DNA from: Paenibacillus allorhizosphaerae
GTDB taxonomy: Bacteria; Bacillota; Bacilli; Paenibacillales; NBRC-103111
Assembly (NCBI RefSeq): GCF_910594985.1
Contig: NZ_CAJVCE010000005.1
Location: forward strand, 186,001 to 250,000
DNA length: 64,000 nt
Direction of reading: 5' to 3'
The notes beneath the pieces are model-generated. The model did no database searches, was not told where the DNA came from, and was given only the letters and a program-made list of their open reading frames with translations. The position numbers and the translations under genes were made by a program. Shown in pieces: positions 17,009-24,663 of the stretch; position 1 is the first letter of the stretch, and each line of letters starts with the position of its first letter.

Positions 17009-17213
17009 AATCATGCGCAAAAAAACAGGCGCTTCCGTTAATACAGTGCAATCGTCCGGCATGTTCGACGAGAGCATCGATGCGTGGGGCGCTTTTTGAT
17101 TTTCAGGCAAGCCCGCTCTCTCATGGTACCGCTGGATTAGCTCCGCCTCGTCCGTTCCGCCCAGTTATGGGAGCATGCGATTCATATTCGAGCAATTGCA
17201 CCTCGCATTTCTG

Positions 17214-17693
17214 CTACGATACGACCGTCCACCCGAAAGGCACGCCAGCTCCCGGCTTGTTCCATTCCAGCCTGGCGTTGACTAGCGGCCGTCCGGCCAA
17301 AACCATCCCAATAAACGCATTGTAATATTCGGGAACAAGCTTGTTCTCCCGAATGGTTGTCAGATCGACCCATTCCGGGATATGCTTCTCCGGCTCTTTT
17401 GTTACGAGATCGCCGAGTACTTGATTCGTATAAAACAGCATCGTCACGGCACATGTATTGTTCGCGTAATTAATGTAAGAAATAACGCCTTTCATGACCG
17501 GCTGTTCGACGATCAAGCCGGTTTCCTCGTACATTTCCCGAATGCAAGCCTCCTCCAACGTTTCGTTCAGCTCCAGCCCTCCTCCAGGCGGCGTTAATTG
17601 ATTGAAGTTGAAATAGCTTGGAATGAGCTTTTTCATTAGAACCACCCCGTTGTCCCGCACCGCTATGCAGGCGACCCTTGTTCTTATTGTCAC
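17214..17693 (-). CDS. Nudix hydrolase under S-box riboswitch control
   Basis: 159-residue Nudix enzyme cleaving a nucleoside diphosphate linked to another group. The full Nudix box is present at about residues 38-60: GGLELNETLEEACIREMYEE followed by TGL, with every consensus Gly, Glu and Arg in place. The substrate cannot be deduced. Start is the GTG at 17693, seven bases after GGGGAG; no ATG competes. A SAM-I riboswitch and its terminator occupy the leader (17728-17901), so the gene should be expressed only when S-adenosylmethionine is low. This points to a role in methionine or sulfur metabolism, which is unusual for this family. It is monocistronic. Confidence 0.88.
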   Translation of the reverse strand: MTIRTRVACIAVRDNGVVLMKKLIPSYFNFNQLTPPGGGLELNETLEEACIREMYEETGLIVEQPVMKGVISYINYANNTCAVTMLFYTNQVLGDLVTKEPEKHIPEWVDLTTIRENKLVPEYYNAFIGMVLAGRPLVNARLEWNKPGAGVPFGWTVVS

Positions 17694-17727
17694 GGCTCGT
17701 CTCCCCTGTTCTTGTTTATGTACAAAT

Positions 17728-17765
17728 TGAAAAACCCCCGTATCATCAAAAAATGACAGGGGGCT
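17728..17765 (-). terminator. S-box-controlled terminator (expression platform)
   Basis: Minus-strand CCCCCTGTCATTTTT pairs with GATGATACGGGGG and ends in five Ts. It lies between the riboswitch aptamer and the Nudix start codon, the standard arrangement for a transcription-terminating S-box. Confidence 0.85.
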
Positions 17766-17788
17766 GCAGCATAAATCGCCGTATTCTT

Positions 17789-17901
17789 CCCTCTCATCTT
17801 CCAGGCATGCGCCTTGCAGGAATTTGCACCGTTCTTGCTGAGCAAGCCGGTTGCCGCGGTTTCATAGGGCCAGTCCCTCCACCGAACTCTGGATAAGAGA
17901 T
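17789..17901 (-). promoter_or_regulatory. SAM-I (S-box) riboswitch
   Basis: Minus-strand RNA matches the S-box core in order: CTTATCCAGAG, GGTGGAGGGACTGGCCC, TATGAAACC, GCGGCAACCGG, GGTGCAAATTCCTGC and finally GATGAGAG, which closes helix P1 with CTCTTATC. S-boxes bind S-adenosylmethionine and then favour the downstream terminator. A possible promoter (TTGAAG, 16 bases, TAATCT) lies just upstream at about 17910-17945, after the end of the neighbouring phosphatase gene. Only the Nudix gene is downstream. Confidence 0.95.
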
Positions 17902-17952
17902 TTTCAATTGTGACAATAGATTAACATACTTTTCCAAAACTTCAACTGAAAT

Positions 17953-18537
17953 TTAATGTCCGGCCGATACGCCCTTCTTATTCTTCGGGACGAACGGAAT
18001 GCGGTTATAAATGGCGATAATCGCACGAGAAACCGGCTCAAATACCGGGCTCAGCTTGTACACTGCGATGCTGACCACCAAGGAAACAACGATGCTTCCA
18101 AGCACGTCGAACGGATAATGGTTACCGACATAGATCCGCGAAAATCCGGTCAAAATCGCCAGCGCCAGCATAAACGAACCGATTCTGCGGTTAAGCAGCA
18201 ATACGGCGAGCGAAAGCGAGAAGGCGCCGGTCGTATGATCGCTCGGGAAAGATGCGTCGGCGGCATGATCCACCAGAAGTTTCACCGTGTGTGCGACAAA
18301 CGGCCGCGGTTCGAAATAAATTTGGCCGATAATGAAGTTGATCAGCAATCCCAGCGCGCCGGTAATTGCGGCGAACACAACGGTTCTTTTGGAACGCTCG
18401 CTTCCCAGGAACCACATAAGCAGCAGGATAAGTGCGTACATGTACAGCGCTTTTTTCGTAATAAAAATCATGATTGCGTCCAACAATGGACTTTGACCCG
18501 CTAAATCATTAATGGATTGGAATAATTCGTAGTTCAT
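17953..18537 (-). CDS. bcrC: Undecaprenyl-diphosphatase, BcrC type (PAP2 family)
   Basis: About 194-residue membrane phosphatase that recycles undecaprenyl diphosphate to the monophosphate carrier for cell-wall synthesis and can give bacitracin tolerance. The three PAP2 motifs are seen as FEPRPF, ASFPSDHTTGAFS and GFSRIYVGNHYPFDVLGS. The N-terminus MNYELFQSINDLAG and the overall sequence follow Bacillus BcrC closely. Start is the ATG at 18537; an upstream ATG at 18576 is in frame but less family-like. The gene is monocistronic. I could not identify a sure ECF-type promoter in the 200 bases upstream. Confidence 0.85.
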   Translation of the reverse strand: MNYELFQSINDLAGQSPLLDAIMIFITKKALYMYALILLLMWFLGSERSKRTVVFAAITGALGLLINFIIGQIYFEPRPFVAHTVKLLVDHAADASFPSDHTTGAFSLSLAVLLLNRRIGSFMLALAILTGFSRIYVGNHYPFDVLGSIVVSLVVSIAVYKLSPVFEPVSRAIIAIYNRIPFVPKNKKGVSAGH

Positions 18538-18738
18538 CGACCTGTATGACCTCATTTCTATGATATCGAGCACCAACCCATTTTAACATAATCTTTACAA
18601 TCTTTTCACCTGATGAAATGATTTCGTCGGAAAAAGTCTGAAAGCGCGATTTTTCAACCAAAAGCTGTAGTAATTTGCTGAATCTCCGATGTTAATGTTG
18701 TTGTCCGTGAAACAATGCGGCGGAAAACCCCGCTGCCG

Positions 18739-20715
18739 TCATTCGTTCTTCTCCCGACGGAGATCCGCAATTCGCTCGCGCACCTGTCGTATTTCCTTCA
18801 TAAGCTCTTGCCGCTCCTTCGGCTGCTCCGGTTCTTGGCTGCCGATGAGTCGAGCGAGACGCAGTTCGAGCTGCCCCAGCTCGTTTTCTTTACGAAGCGC
18901 CTCTGCCGTGAACGGTTTGCTCCGATCTTTGGACATGTACTCGTCATACGTTCCGGGAAATGCCTGCGGCGGATGACACCCATCCATGATCACGAGCCGA
19001 TTCGCCGTTTTACGAACTAAGTAGCGGTCATGCGAAACGAGCAGAAGTGTACCGGGATAATGATGGAGCGCATCTTCCACCCGCTCGCGCGTATCGATAT
19101 CCAGATAGTTGGTCGGTTCGTCCAGCACAAGCATGTTCGCTCGACCGAACAGCAGCTTCAGGAATGCGACCCGGCATTTCTCCCCCATGCTCAAATGTCC
19201 GATTTTCTTGAATACATCGTCGCGCGAAAACAAGAAGCATCCGAGTATGGTCCGTGCCTGCGATTGCGTCATGTCCGGCAGCTTGAGCAAGCTGTTCAGT
19301 ATCGTTTCCTCCATCTCCAGGTTGCCGAGCTCCTGTGCAAAATAGCCGACGGACAATTGCGGATTCGTCCGCACGTGCCCGGATGCCGGAGACAGCTGAC
19401 CGGTGACCAGCTTCAGCAGCGTCGACTTGCCTGCACCGTTCGGGCCGATCACCGCGATGCGGTCGCCCCGGTTCACCGTCAGGCTGAACTGCGAGAAGAT
19501 CGAACGCCCTTCCTCATAAGCAAAGCTTGCGTCTTCCACGCGCAGCAACACGGCTGCGCCGACCGCTTCGCTGTCCAGTTGCATATTCAGTTGCGCCGTT
19601 TCGCGCGGCTTGTTCACTTCGTTTAGCTCCAGCCGCTCCAAGGCCGCCTCTTTGGCATGCATCCGGGAAACGTTCTTCTTCGCCTTCGAGCGGTAAAAAT
19701 CGTTCTGTCCCGCCGCCTTGTGCGATTGCTGAAACCATTGCGCATACTTGCGAATGCTTTCCAGCAGCTTCTCGCGTTCCTGCTGCTGTTTCCTGTACAA
19801 CGCTTCCTGCGTGCGAAGCTCCAGCTCTTTTTGCGCACGGTAATCGGTATACCCGCCTTCATAGCGCCGGCAGCCGTGCGGCTCCAGCTCGATGATCGCA
19901 GTCGCCGTCCGGTCGATGAACGTCCGGTCGTGGGAAACGTACAATACGGTGCCGGGATACGTCCGGACCCACTGCTCCAGCCAATCGAGCGTCTCCGCGT
20001 CCAGATGATTCGTCGGTTCGTCGAGCACGATCAATTTCGGTTCGCGCACCATCATGGCGGCCAGCTGCGCTCTTGTCTTTTGCCCGCCGCTTAACCGGTC
20101 GAACGACTGGCCCCATACCGACGGCTCCAGCTTCAACTGCTGCAAGCATTTCTCCACCTTCACTTCCCAACCGTAGCCGTCGAGCTGCAAATATTGCGCG
20201 TAGGCATCGTTATACTGCGTCATCACCGTTTCCAAATCGCCTTCGGATGCCGCGAGCGGATCGGCGCCGCTATCCGGCGCGCTTTCGGTTTCGACCCGGT
20301 CATTCATTCTGACACCGGCCGGTTCGGGTTGCTTGCAATCGTCGTTTTCTCCTCCGGTTTGCCCTCCGCCTGCATCCGCCGTCTCCTTCATCCGTCTTTC
20401 CAGCTGCGCAAGCGTATGCTTCAGCCTGAATAGTGCCGGGGACCCGGATTGTACAAATTCGAGTGCCGTGAGTGAGCGGGCGCTTTGGACCTGTTGATCC
20501 ATCCAGCCCCATTCGTCCAACGGAATCAGCCTCGTGACCCTTCCGCCATCCAATGATATTCGGCCTAGCAGCCCTTGGAGCAGCGTCGTCTTGCCAACGC
20601 CGTTGCGTCCGAATAATGCGACGCGTTCACCTGCCTTCACATCGAAGGTCACCTGCTCGAACAGCTTCACGCCGTCCCATTCCTTATGCAAATCTTTCAC
20701 TTTGAGTACTAGCAT
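18739..20715 (-). CDS. ABC-F protein (ribosome protection / translation factor type)
   Basis: 658 residues with two ABC domains and no membrane segment, the hallmark of ABC-F proteins that act on the ribosome. Walker A motifs are GRNGVGKTT and GPNGAGKST. Signatures are LSGGQKTRAQLA and the variant LSMGEKCRVAFLK, and both Walker B motifs read VLDEPTN. An acidic, poorly conserved insert (about residues 120-170) and a C-terminal coiled coil (last 55 residues, Glu/Arg-rich) are present. Start is the ATG at 20715 behind GGGGGA. The leader contains a terminator just upstream of the start, as seen for antibiotic-inducible resistance ABC-Fs. Whether it protects against a drug or is a housekeeping member is not decidable here. 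Confidence 0.87.
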   Translation of the reverse strand: MLVLKVKDLHKEWDGVKLFEQVTFDVKAGERVALFGRNGVGKTTLLQGLLGRISLDGGRVTRLIPLDEWGWMDQQVQSARSLTALEFVQSGSPALFRLKHTLAQLERRMKETADAGGGQTGGENDDCKQPEPAGVRMNDRVETESAPDSGADPLAASEGDLETVMTQYNDAYAQYLQLDGYGWEVKVEKCLQQLKLEPSVWGQSFDRLSGGQKTRAQLAAMMVREPKLIVLDEPTNHLDAETLDWLEQWVRTYPGTVLYVSHDRTFIDRTATAIIELEPHGCRRYEGGYTDYRAQKELELRTQEALYRKQQQEREKLLESIRKYAQWFQQSHKAAGQNDFYRSKAKKNVSRMHAKEAALERLELNEVNKPRETAQLNMQLDSEAVGAAVLLRVEDASFAYEEGRSIFSQFSLTVNRGDRIAVIGPNGAGKSTLLKLVTGQLSPASGHVRTNPQLSVGYFAQELGNLEMEETILNSLLKLPDMTQSQARTILGCFLFSRDDVFKKIGHLSMGEKCRVAFLKLLFGRANMLVLDEPTNYLDIDTRERVEDALHHYPGTLLLVSHDRYLVRKTANRLVIMDGCHPPQAFPGTYDEYMSKDRSKPFTAEALRKENELGQLELRLARLIGSQEPEQPKERQELMKEIRQVRERIADLRREKNE

Positions 20716-21145
20716 AGAAATCCCCCGTTCCGTTTCAATATACAAAAAAACCGCAGCCGGCGGCATACGGTCGAATGGATTGGGGAAATAGAGCGTCGCA
20801 TGAGCGTGAAAAACCAAAACTGCGGCAGTTGCGTTCACGGTCTGCGATTTACGGTTTTCTGCCTATGCTCGCACGCAAAAAGTCCCCAAACACGACGCAC
20901 GTATCCCTGACCGGTGTTTTTCCAATGAAAAATACCGCTTGTATGCCGTTGCAACCGAATCGACTGGCTGGCCGATGCCGGATTGCGAACCGTAACAAGT
21001 TGTTTCAGGAAACGTGTGCTTAATTCATCGTCGTGGGGTCCTCCGATAATCGTTAACGTATTATTTTGCAAAAAGATATGCAGTAATCCAATAAGGCTAG
21101 GATACACCTAAATGGAAAAGCGCAGTCGGTAAAAAACGATTATAC
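20716..21145 (-). promoter_or_regulatory. Structured leader of the ABC-F gene
   Basis: A minus-strand TGTATAAT at 21140-21147 would start a leader of about 415 bases. Inside it are GGAGG followed by a minimal ATG-AAT-TAA open frame at about 21022-21044, a strong hairpin at 20912-20937 (CGGTATTTTTC and GAAAAACACCG around ATTG), and a terminator at 20743-20770. A CCGCAG further upstream could pair with the terminator's CTGCGG arm as an antiterminator. An open frame continuing upstream from the ABC-F gene exists but lacks a ribosome site. Confidence 0.5.
20743..20770 (-). terminator. Attenuator terminator ahead of the ABC-F start
   Basis: Minus-strand CCGTATGCC pairs with GGCTGCGG (one bulge, one wobble) and is followed directly by seven Ts. 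It ends 28 bases upstream of the ABC-F ATG. No gene ends here, so its likely role is transcription attenuation of the ABC-F gene. Confidence 0.7.
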
Positions 21146-21221
21146 AAAAAGTGTCTGCCGTTAGTTCACTATTTGTCCCGGATATTCTTCATTCTCACGT
21201 TTTTCCAACGCAAGCCGCTTA

Positions 21222-21809
21222 CTACTGCTTCATGTATCGGGACTCCAGCTTCCGTCCGATCAGCCAGATTACGGCAAGAACGACGATGACGGCCACGGCT
21301 TTCCACGGCTTCCGGAACAAACCTTCCAAATCGTATCCCGCTACCGCTACGATCCCGACCATGACCGCTTTACCGAGCATAGTCGCGGTTACAAACGTAT
21401 GAAGCGGCAGTCTGGATATGCCCGATACAACATTGACGAGCGACGACGGAGTAAACGGGAAACAGCTTAGCACGAAGATCGGGGTGAATCCGTGCGTTTC
21501 GACCCAATGGATCAATTTTCTGGAACCGGGATATTTGCGCTCGATCCAGCCGCGCAGCCTGCTGCCGAATTTGCGGGCAAGCAAAAAAACGCTGACGGCG
21601 CCGAAAACAATGCCGAGCCATGATAACAATGCGCCGATGATCGGCCCGTATGCATTCACATTGGCAACGATAATGGCAACGAGCGGGAGCACCGGGATAA
21701 ACGATTCGACCATCGCCGCCGCAACACCGGGAATAGGGCCTAGCGATTCATAATGCTGCAACCAATTTTCAATATCTTCCCATGATAACCGAGATAACAA
21801 CGAAGTCAA
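21222..21809 (-). CDS. VTT-domain (TVP38/TMEM64, DedA-like) membrane protein
   Basis: About 195 residues with five to six hydrophobic segments and the VTT motif region GVAAAMVESFIPVLPL, then GSRLRGWIERK and FVLSCFPFTPSSLVNVVSG. These proteins are integral membrane proteins linked to lipid scrambling or envelope homeostasis. The TTG at 21809, seven bases after GAGGTGA, is chosen. The longer in-frame extension to 21962 has no ribosome site and a composition unlike this family. It stands alone, divergent from the ankyrin operon. Confidence 0.82.
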   Translation of the reverse strand: MTSLLSRLSWEDIENWLQHYESLGPIPGVAAAMVESFIPVLPLVAIIVANVNAYGPIIGALLSWLGIVFGAVSVFLLARKFGSRLRGWIERKYPGSRKLIHWVETHGFTPIFVLSCFPFTPSSLVNVVSGISRLPLHTFVTATMLGKAVMVGIVAVAGYDLEGLFRKPWKAVAVIVVLAVIWLIGRKLESRYMKQ

Positions 21810-21984
21810 CGGCTCACCTCTTCCCAAACTACTATTTACTATATATGGGGTCGTGTCTGAAAGCAAATGCGGTCGACCGTCGGCATCCCATTGGTTCGGT
21901 TGCTTTTTTCTCACGATTTGCATGCTTTCCGGGGATTGAAAGCAGCATCCATGAATTGACATTCGAAACAGGACCGTGATAAAG

Positions 21985-22016
21985 TGACATTGTAATTGAA
22001 ATTACAATGTTATAGT
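21985..22016 (+). promoter_or_regulatory. Promoter with perfect palindromic operator, ankyrin operon
   Basis: CATTGTAATT (21988-21997) and AATTACAATG (22000-22009) are perfect 10-base arms separated by GA. The palindrome lies between a -35-like GTGACA (21985) and a -10-like TGTTAT/TATAGT (22008-22016), about 20 bases before the gene. A dimeric ribbon-helix-helix protein, which the first gene seems to encode, would suit such a site. Confidence 0.65.
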
Positions 22017-22033
22017 TTAGGGTGTTTGCTGTT

Positions 22034-22948
22034 ATGAGTAAAAAAACAAAAAAAAGTGTCGTCATTTCCGTAAGGCTGGATGAAACCACCCTCGCGGCTG
22101 TTGATCTACTGGTTCATGCCGGTGTCGCTCAAAGCCGTTCCGAGGCCGCTTCGCAGTTCATTGCCATCGGCGTTCAAAATTCCGAAGCGCTGCTGCTGAA
22201 AGCGAAAGCGCTCGAAGAAAACGTACGCAAGCTGAAGAACGAAATGCTTGATGCGGTAAAAAGCAAAAACCTGGAAAAGGTCAAGCAACTGCTTGCAATG
22301 GACGCAACGCTCAAAAACGCAGCTTCGGAGGATGGCCAGACCGCTGTATTGACGGCGGCTTACTACCGCGCGAATGAAATTAAAGAGCTGCTTCTGCGTA
22401 GTGGTGCCGAACTTAATGTATTCGAAGCGGCAGCCATAGGCAACAAGGCCAGAGTTCAAGAAATTGCAGAGGAAAGCCCTTGGCTGATCAACAGCCACAG
22501 TTTCGACGGCTATACGCCTCTGGGTCTTGCCGCTCATTTCGGCCACGAGGAGACAGCGGCTTACTTGCTCGATGCCGGGGCCGATATTGACCTTCGAAGC
22601 CGGGACGGGAAGCTGAACAATATGCCCCTGCATGCCTCTATTGCCGGCAACCATCCGCTGCTGACGAAGCTGCTGCTGGAGCGCGGCGCCGATCCCGACT
22701 CCCGGTGCGAAGGCGAAGTCCGCCGAGGCTTCACCCCTCTGCATGTTGCCGCGCATTTCAACCGGCTGGAGGCGGCCAAGCTGCTGCTGGAGCATGGCGC
22801 CGACCCGTTCTTGCGCAATAGCGATGCGTTAACGGCTGCGGAATATGCGCACGCGAAAGGAAATACCGAATTCACGGAAGTCATGGCAAGCTGCGTCCGC
22901 TCCGGGCATTCAGCGGAAACGCAAGAACCTGGAGCGGAAGCTCCATAA
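22034..22948 (+). CDS. Ribbon-helix-helix / ankyrin-repeat fusion protein
   Basis: 304 residues. The N-terminus (about 8-50) reads KSVVISVRLDETTLAAVDLL followed by QSRSEAASQFIAIGV, which fits a ribbon-helix-helix DNA-binding fold. A short coiled coil (about 55-75) leads into about six ankyrin repeats, clearest in DGYTPLGLAAHFGHEETAAY, MPLHASIAGNHPLL and TPLHVAAHFNRLEAAKLL. Ankyrin repeats bind proteins, so it may be a repressor whose activity depends on a partner. The ATG at 22034 follows a weak AGGG site; a GTG at 22022 is also possible. A palindromic operator sits in its own promoter, and a second ankyrin gene follows. Confidence 0.78.
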   Translation: MSKKTKKSVVISVRLDETTLAAVDLLVHAGVAQSRSEAASQFIAIGVQNSEALLLKAKALEENVRKLKNEMLDAVKSKNLEKVKQLLAMDATLKNAASEDGQTAVLTAAYYRANEIKELLLRSGAELNVFEAAAIGNKARVQEIAEESPWLINSHSFDGYTPLGLAAHFGHEETAAYLLDAGADIDLRSRDGKLNNMPLHASIAGNHPLLTKLLLERGADPDSRCEGEVRRGFTPLHVAAHFNRLEAAKLLLEHGADPFLRNSDALTAAEYAHAKGNTEFTEVMASCVRSGHSAETQEPGAEAP

Positions 22949-22967
22949 TCGGAAAGGGGAACGTTCC

Positions 22968-23360
22968 ATGTCAGGTACACTGCAAGCCGAACTTGTCAAA
23001 CAATTTGTGTATAACGCCCACAGCAGCCTCGACAAAGTAACCGAAATGCTGGAAAAGGAACCGGGACTGCTGAATGCCGCGTGGGATTGGGGGAACGGAG
23101 ATTGGGAAACCGCACTCGGTGCCGCGGCGCATATGGGCAGACGGGACATTGCGCTTTATTTGCTCGATAAAGGCGCAAGAATCGATGTATTCGCGTCTGC
23201 CATGCTCGGCAAGCTGGAGATCGTCAAGGCCGTTCTTGCGGATCGCCCGCAAGTGATTCATGCGCCGGGTCCGCATACGATATCGCTCCTGGCCCATGCC
23301 AAAGCCGGCGGTGACGACGCGGCCGAAGTCGTCCGTTATCTGGAAGCATTCCCATCCTAG
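22968..23360 (+). CDS. Small ankyrin-repeat protein
   Basis: 130 residues made almost only of ankyrin-type helices: WETALGAAAHMGRRDIALYL, KGARIDVFASAMLGKLEIVK and a final SLLAHAKAGGDDAAEVVRYL. Its N-terminal helix resembles the pre-ankyrin region of the upstream gene (LDKVTEMLEKEPGLLNAA against LEKVKQLLAMDATLKNAA), so the two may share ancestry. The start lies 19 bases after the first gene's stop, behind GGAAAGGGG, so they are co-transcribed. The function is unknown; it is a candidate partner or modulator of the RHH-ankyrin protein. Confidence 0.75.
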   Translation: MSGTLQAELVKQFVYNAHSSLDKVTEMLEKEPGLLNAAWDWGNGDWETALGAAAHMGRRDIALYLLDKGARIDVFASAMLGKLEIVKAVLADRPQVIHAPGPHTISLLAHAKAGGDDAAEVVRYLEAFPS

Positions 23361-23361
23361 C

Positions 23362-23413
23362 CACCACACACAATGACCGGGAGGTTGGCGCCCCCCGGTC
23401 ATTGTGTGTGGTG
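23362..23413. terminator. 20-bp perfect hairpin between convergent genes
   Basis: CACCACACACAATGACCGGG (23362-23381) is the exact reverse complement of 23394-23413, with a 12-base loop containing GGCGCC. It begins two bases after the ankyrin stop and lies between convergent genes. There is no T-tract on either side, so it is either a U-less bidirectional terminator or an mRNA 3'-end stabiliser. Confidence 0.6.
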
Positions 23414-23502
23414 ACGATGAATTTTCCGAAGTCTTCATCGCTCACACTCCCTCCGCTCGGTGGCGAATTCCGTTCATTCCTCTTTTACAGGCAGCGCACC
23501 TT

Positions 23503-24663
23503 TCAATACTCGTGGATTATGTCCCTTAGCTTGTACATGCCGGTATGGGCAAGATCAACAGCCACTTCCACCGAATCCAGCGTGTAATCCTGCAGCCGCT
23601 TGCTGTTGTTCATCGTCAGCCTGCTCCATGCCCGGAAATGATCCCTATAGAGCGTATGCTCAACCTGGTACACGTCGACCGCATCTTTTTTCCCTTCCGC
23701 AAACGTATGCTCGATCTGCGAGCGGATGACCTTCGCGATCTCCTTTTTCAGCGTCGCTTCATCGATGTTTTGCAGCATCTCGGCAACGATCGCCTTGCAT
23801 TCGATTTGGATGGAAACGCGCACTTTATCGTTTTGCGCTTTAGGAATGATCCGGGATTTCGGTCTCACTATCGAGATCTTGCCTACCGGCTTTCCTTCCA
23901 TATACAAAATGATCGGAGTGCGGACCGTACTATCTTCCAGCCAGCGCAGCCCGTCCAGCTTGTCATACTCAAGCCAATCCGTCATTTTCCCGTCATATAA
24001 AGCAAACACGCCGTCGACCGACAGCTTCGGATCGGGGCGTTTGTCTTTTTTCCATACCTCCTTGTCGATCGTTAACGAAGGAAGCAGCATCGTAAATCCC
24101 GGCTCCCGCAATTCAACGAAAAATTTGTACAGCTTCATGGGGCGAATATACGACCGCTGCCTATAATTTTCAATGGGCTGCGACAAAATGGAAGCGAGCG
24201 GCGACATGCCGAAGAATGGCGTCGTTCCGAATATTTGATCAATCGGTACGCGCGTGCCGTATACCCATTGGGTGTAACGCGTCTCGTTATAACGGAGCAA
24301 TCCGTCGAGGCCGGCGCCGATCCCCCGTTTAAGCGCGGATTCCGAAAAGACGATCGAGGTCACGTGGCCCCAGAAAACTCGCTGCTGCGACGTTTTGTAC
24401 AACTCGTCGAACGCTTCGCCCACGGTTTCCCCCTCAACTTGCCCCGTCCAAACGGACGAAGGCGCAGTGGTCTTCGGTCCTTCCTGCTTGGCGACGTTGG
24501 CAAAATCGAGCATTTGCGCATAGACGACGAAATGCCCGTCCTTATAATCGACACCGAGCGCCGTTAAATAGTTCATGTCCTGAATGGACTTCATATCCCA
24601 ACAACCCGCTTGCGTCAACAACAGCGGCAGCAGCATGACCATCGCCAAAGTTCTCCTGTTCAT
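23503..24663 (-). CDS. gerC: Ger(x)C family spore germination lipoprotein
   Basis: 386 residues. A signal peptide with lipobox near LLTQAGC (lipidated Cys about 21) is followed by CWD, the typical start of GerAC-type proteins, then the Ger(x)C domains (RVFWGHVTSIVFSE; VSIQIECKAIVAEM). It is the C subunit of a nutrient germinant receptor in the spore inner membrane. Its ATG overlaps the GerA-type stop by four bases. It is the last gene of a B-A-C operon. Confidence 0.92.
   Translation of the reverse strand: MNRRTLAMVMLLPLLLTQAGCWDMKSIQDMNYLTALGVDYKDGHFVVYAQMLDFANVAKQEGPKTTAPSSVWTGQVEGETVGEAFDELYKTSQQRVFWGHVTSIVFSESALKRGIGAGLDGLLRYNETRYTQWVYGTRVPIDQIFGTTPFFGMSPLASILSQPIENYRQRSYIRPMKLYKFFVELREPGFTMLLPSLTIDKEVWKKDKRPDPKLSVDGVFALYDGKMTDWLEYDKLDGLRWLEDSTVRTPIILYMEGKPVGKISIVRPKSRIIPKAQNDKVRVSIQIECKAIVAEMLQNIDEATLKKEIAKVIRSQIEHTFAEGKKDAVDVYQVEHTLYRDHFRAWSRLTMNNSKRLQDYTLDSVEVAVDLAHTGMYKLRDIIHEY

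Noticed and set aside
17009..17105. Terminator after the ABC exporter operon
   Set aside because: There is a T-run and a small GCATCGATGC palindrome, but no stem directly before the T-run.
20716..20838. Extension of the ABC-F gene upstream to a GTG at 20838
   Set aside because: The extension covers the attenuator hairpin, has no ribosome site, and the ATG at 20715 begins a typical ABC domain.
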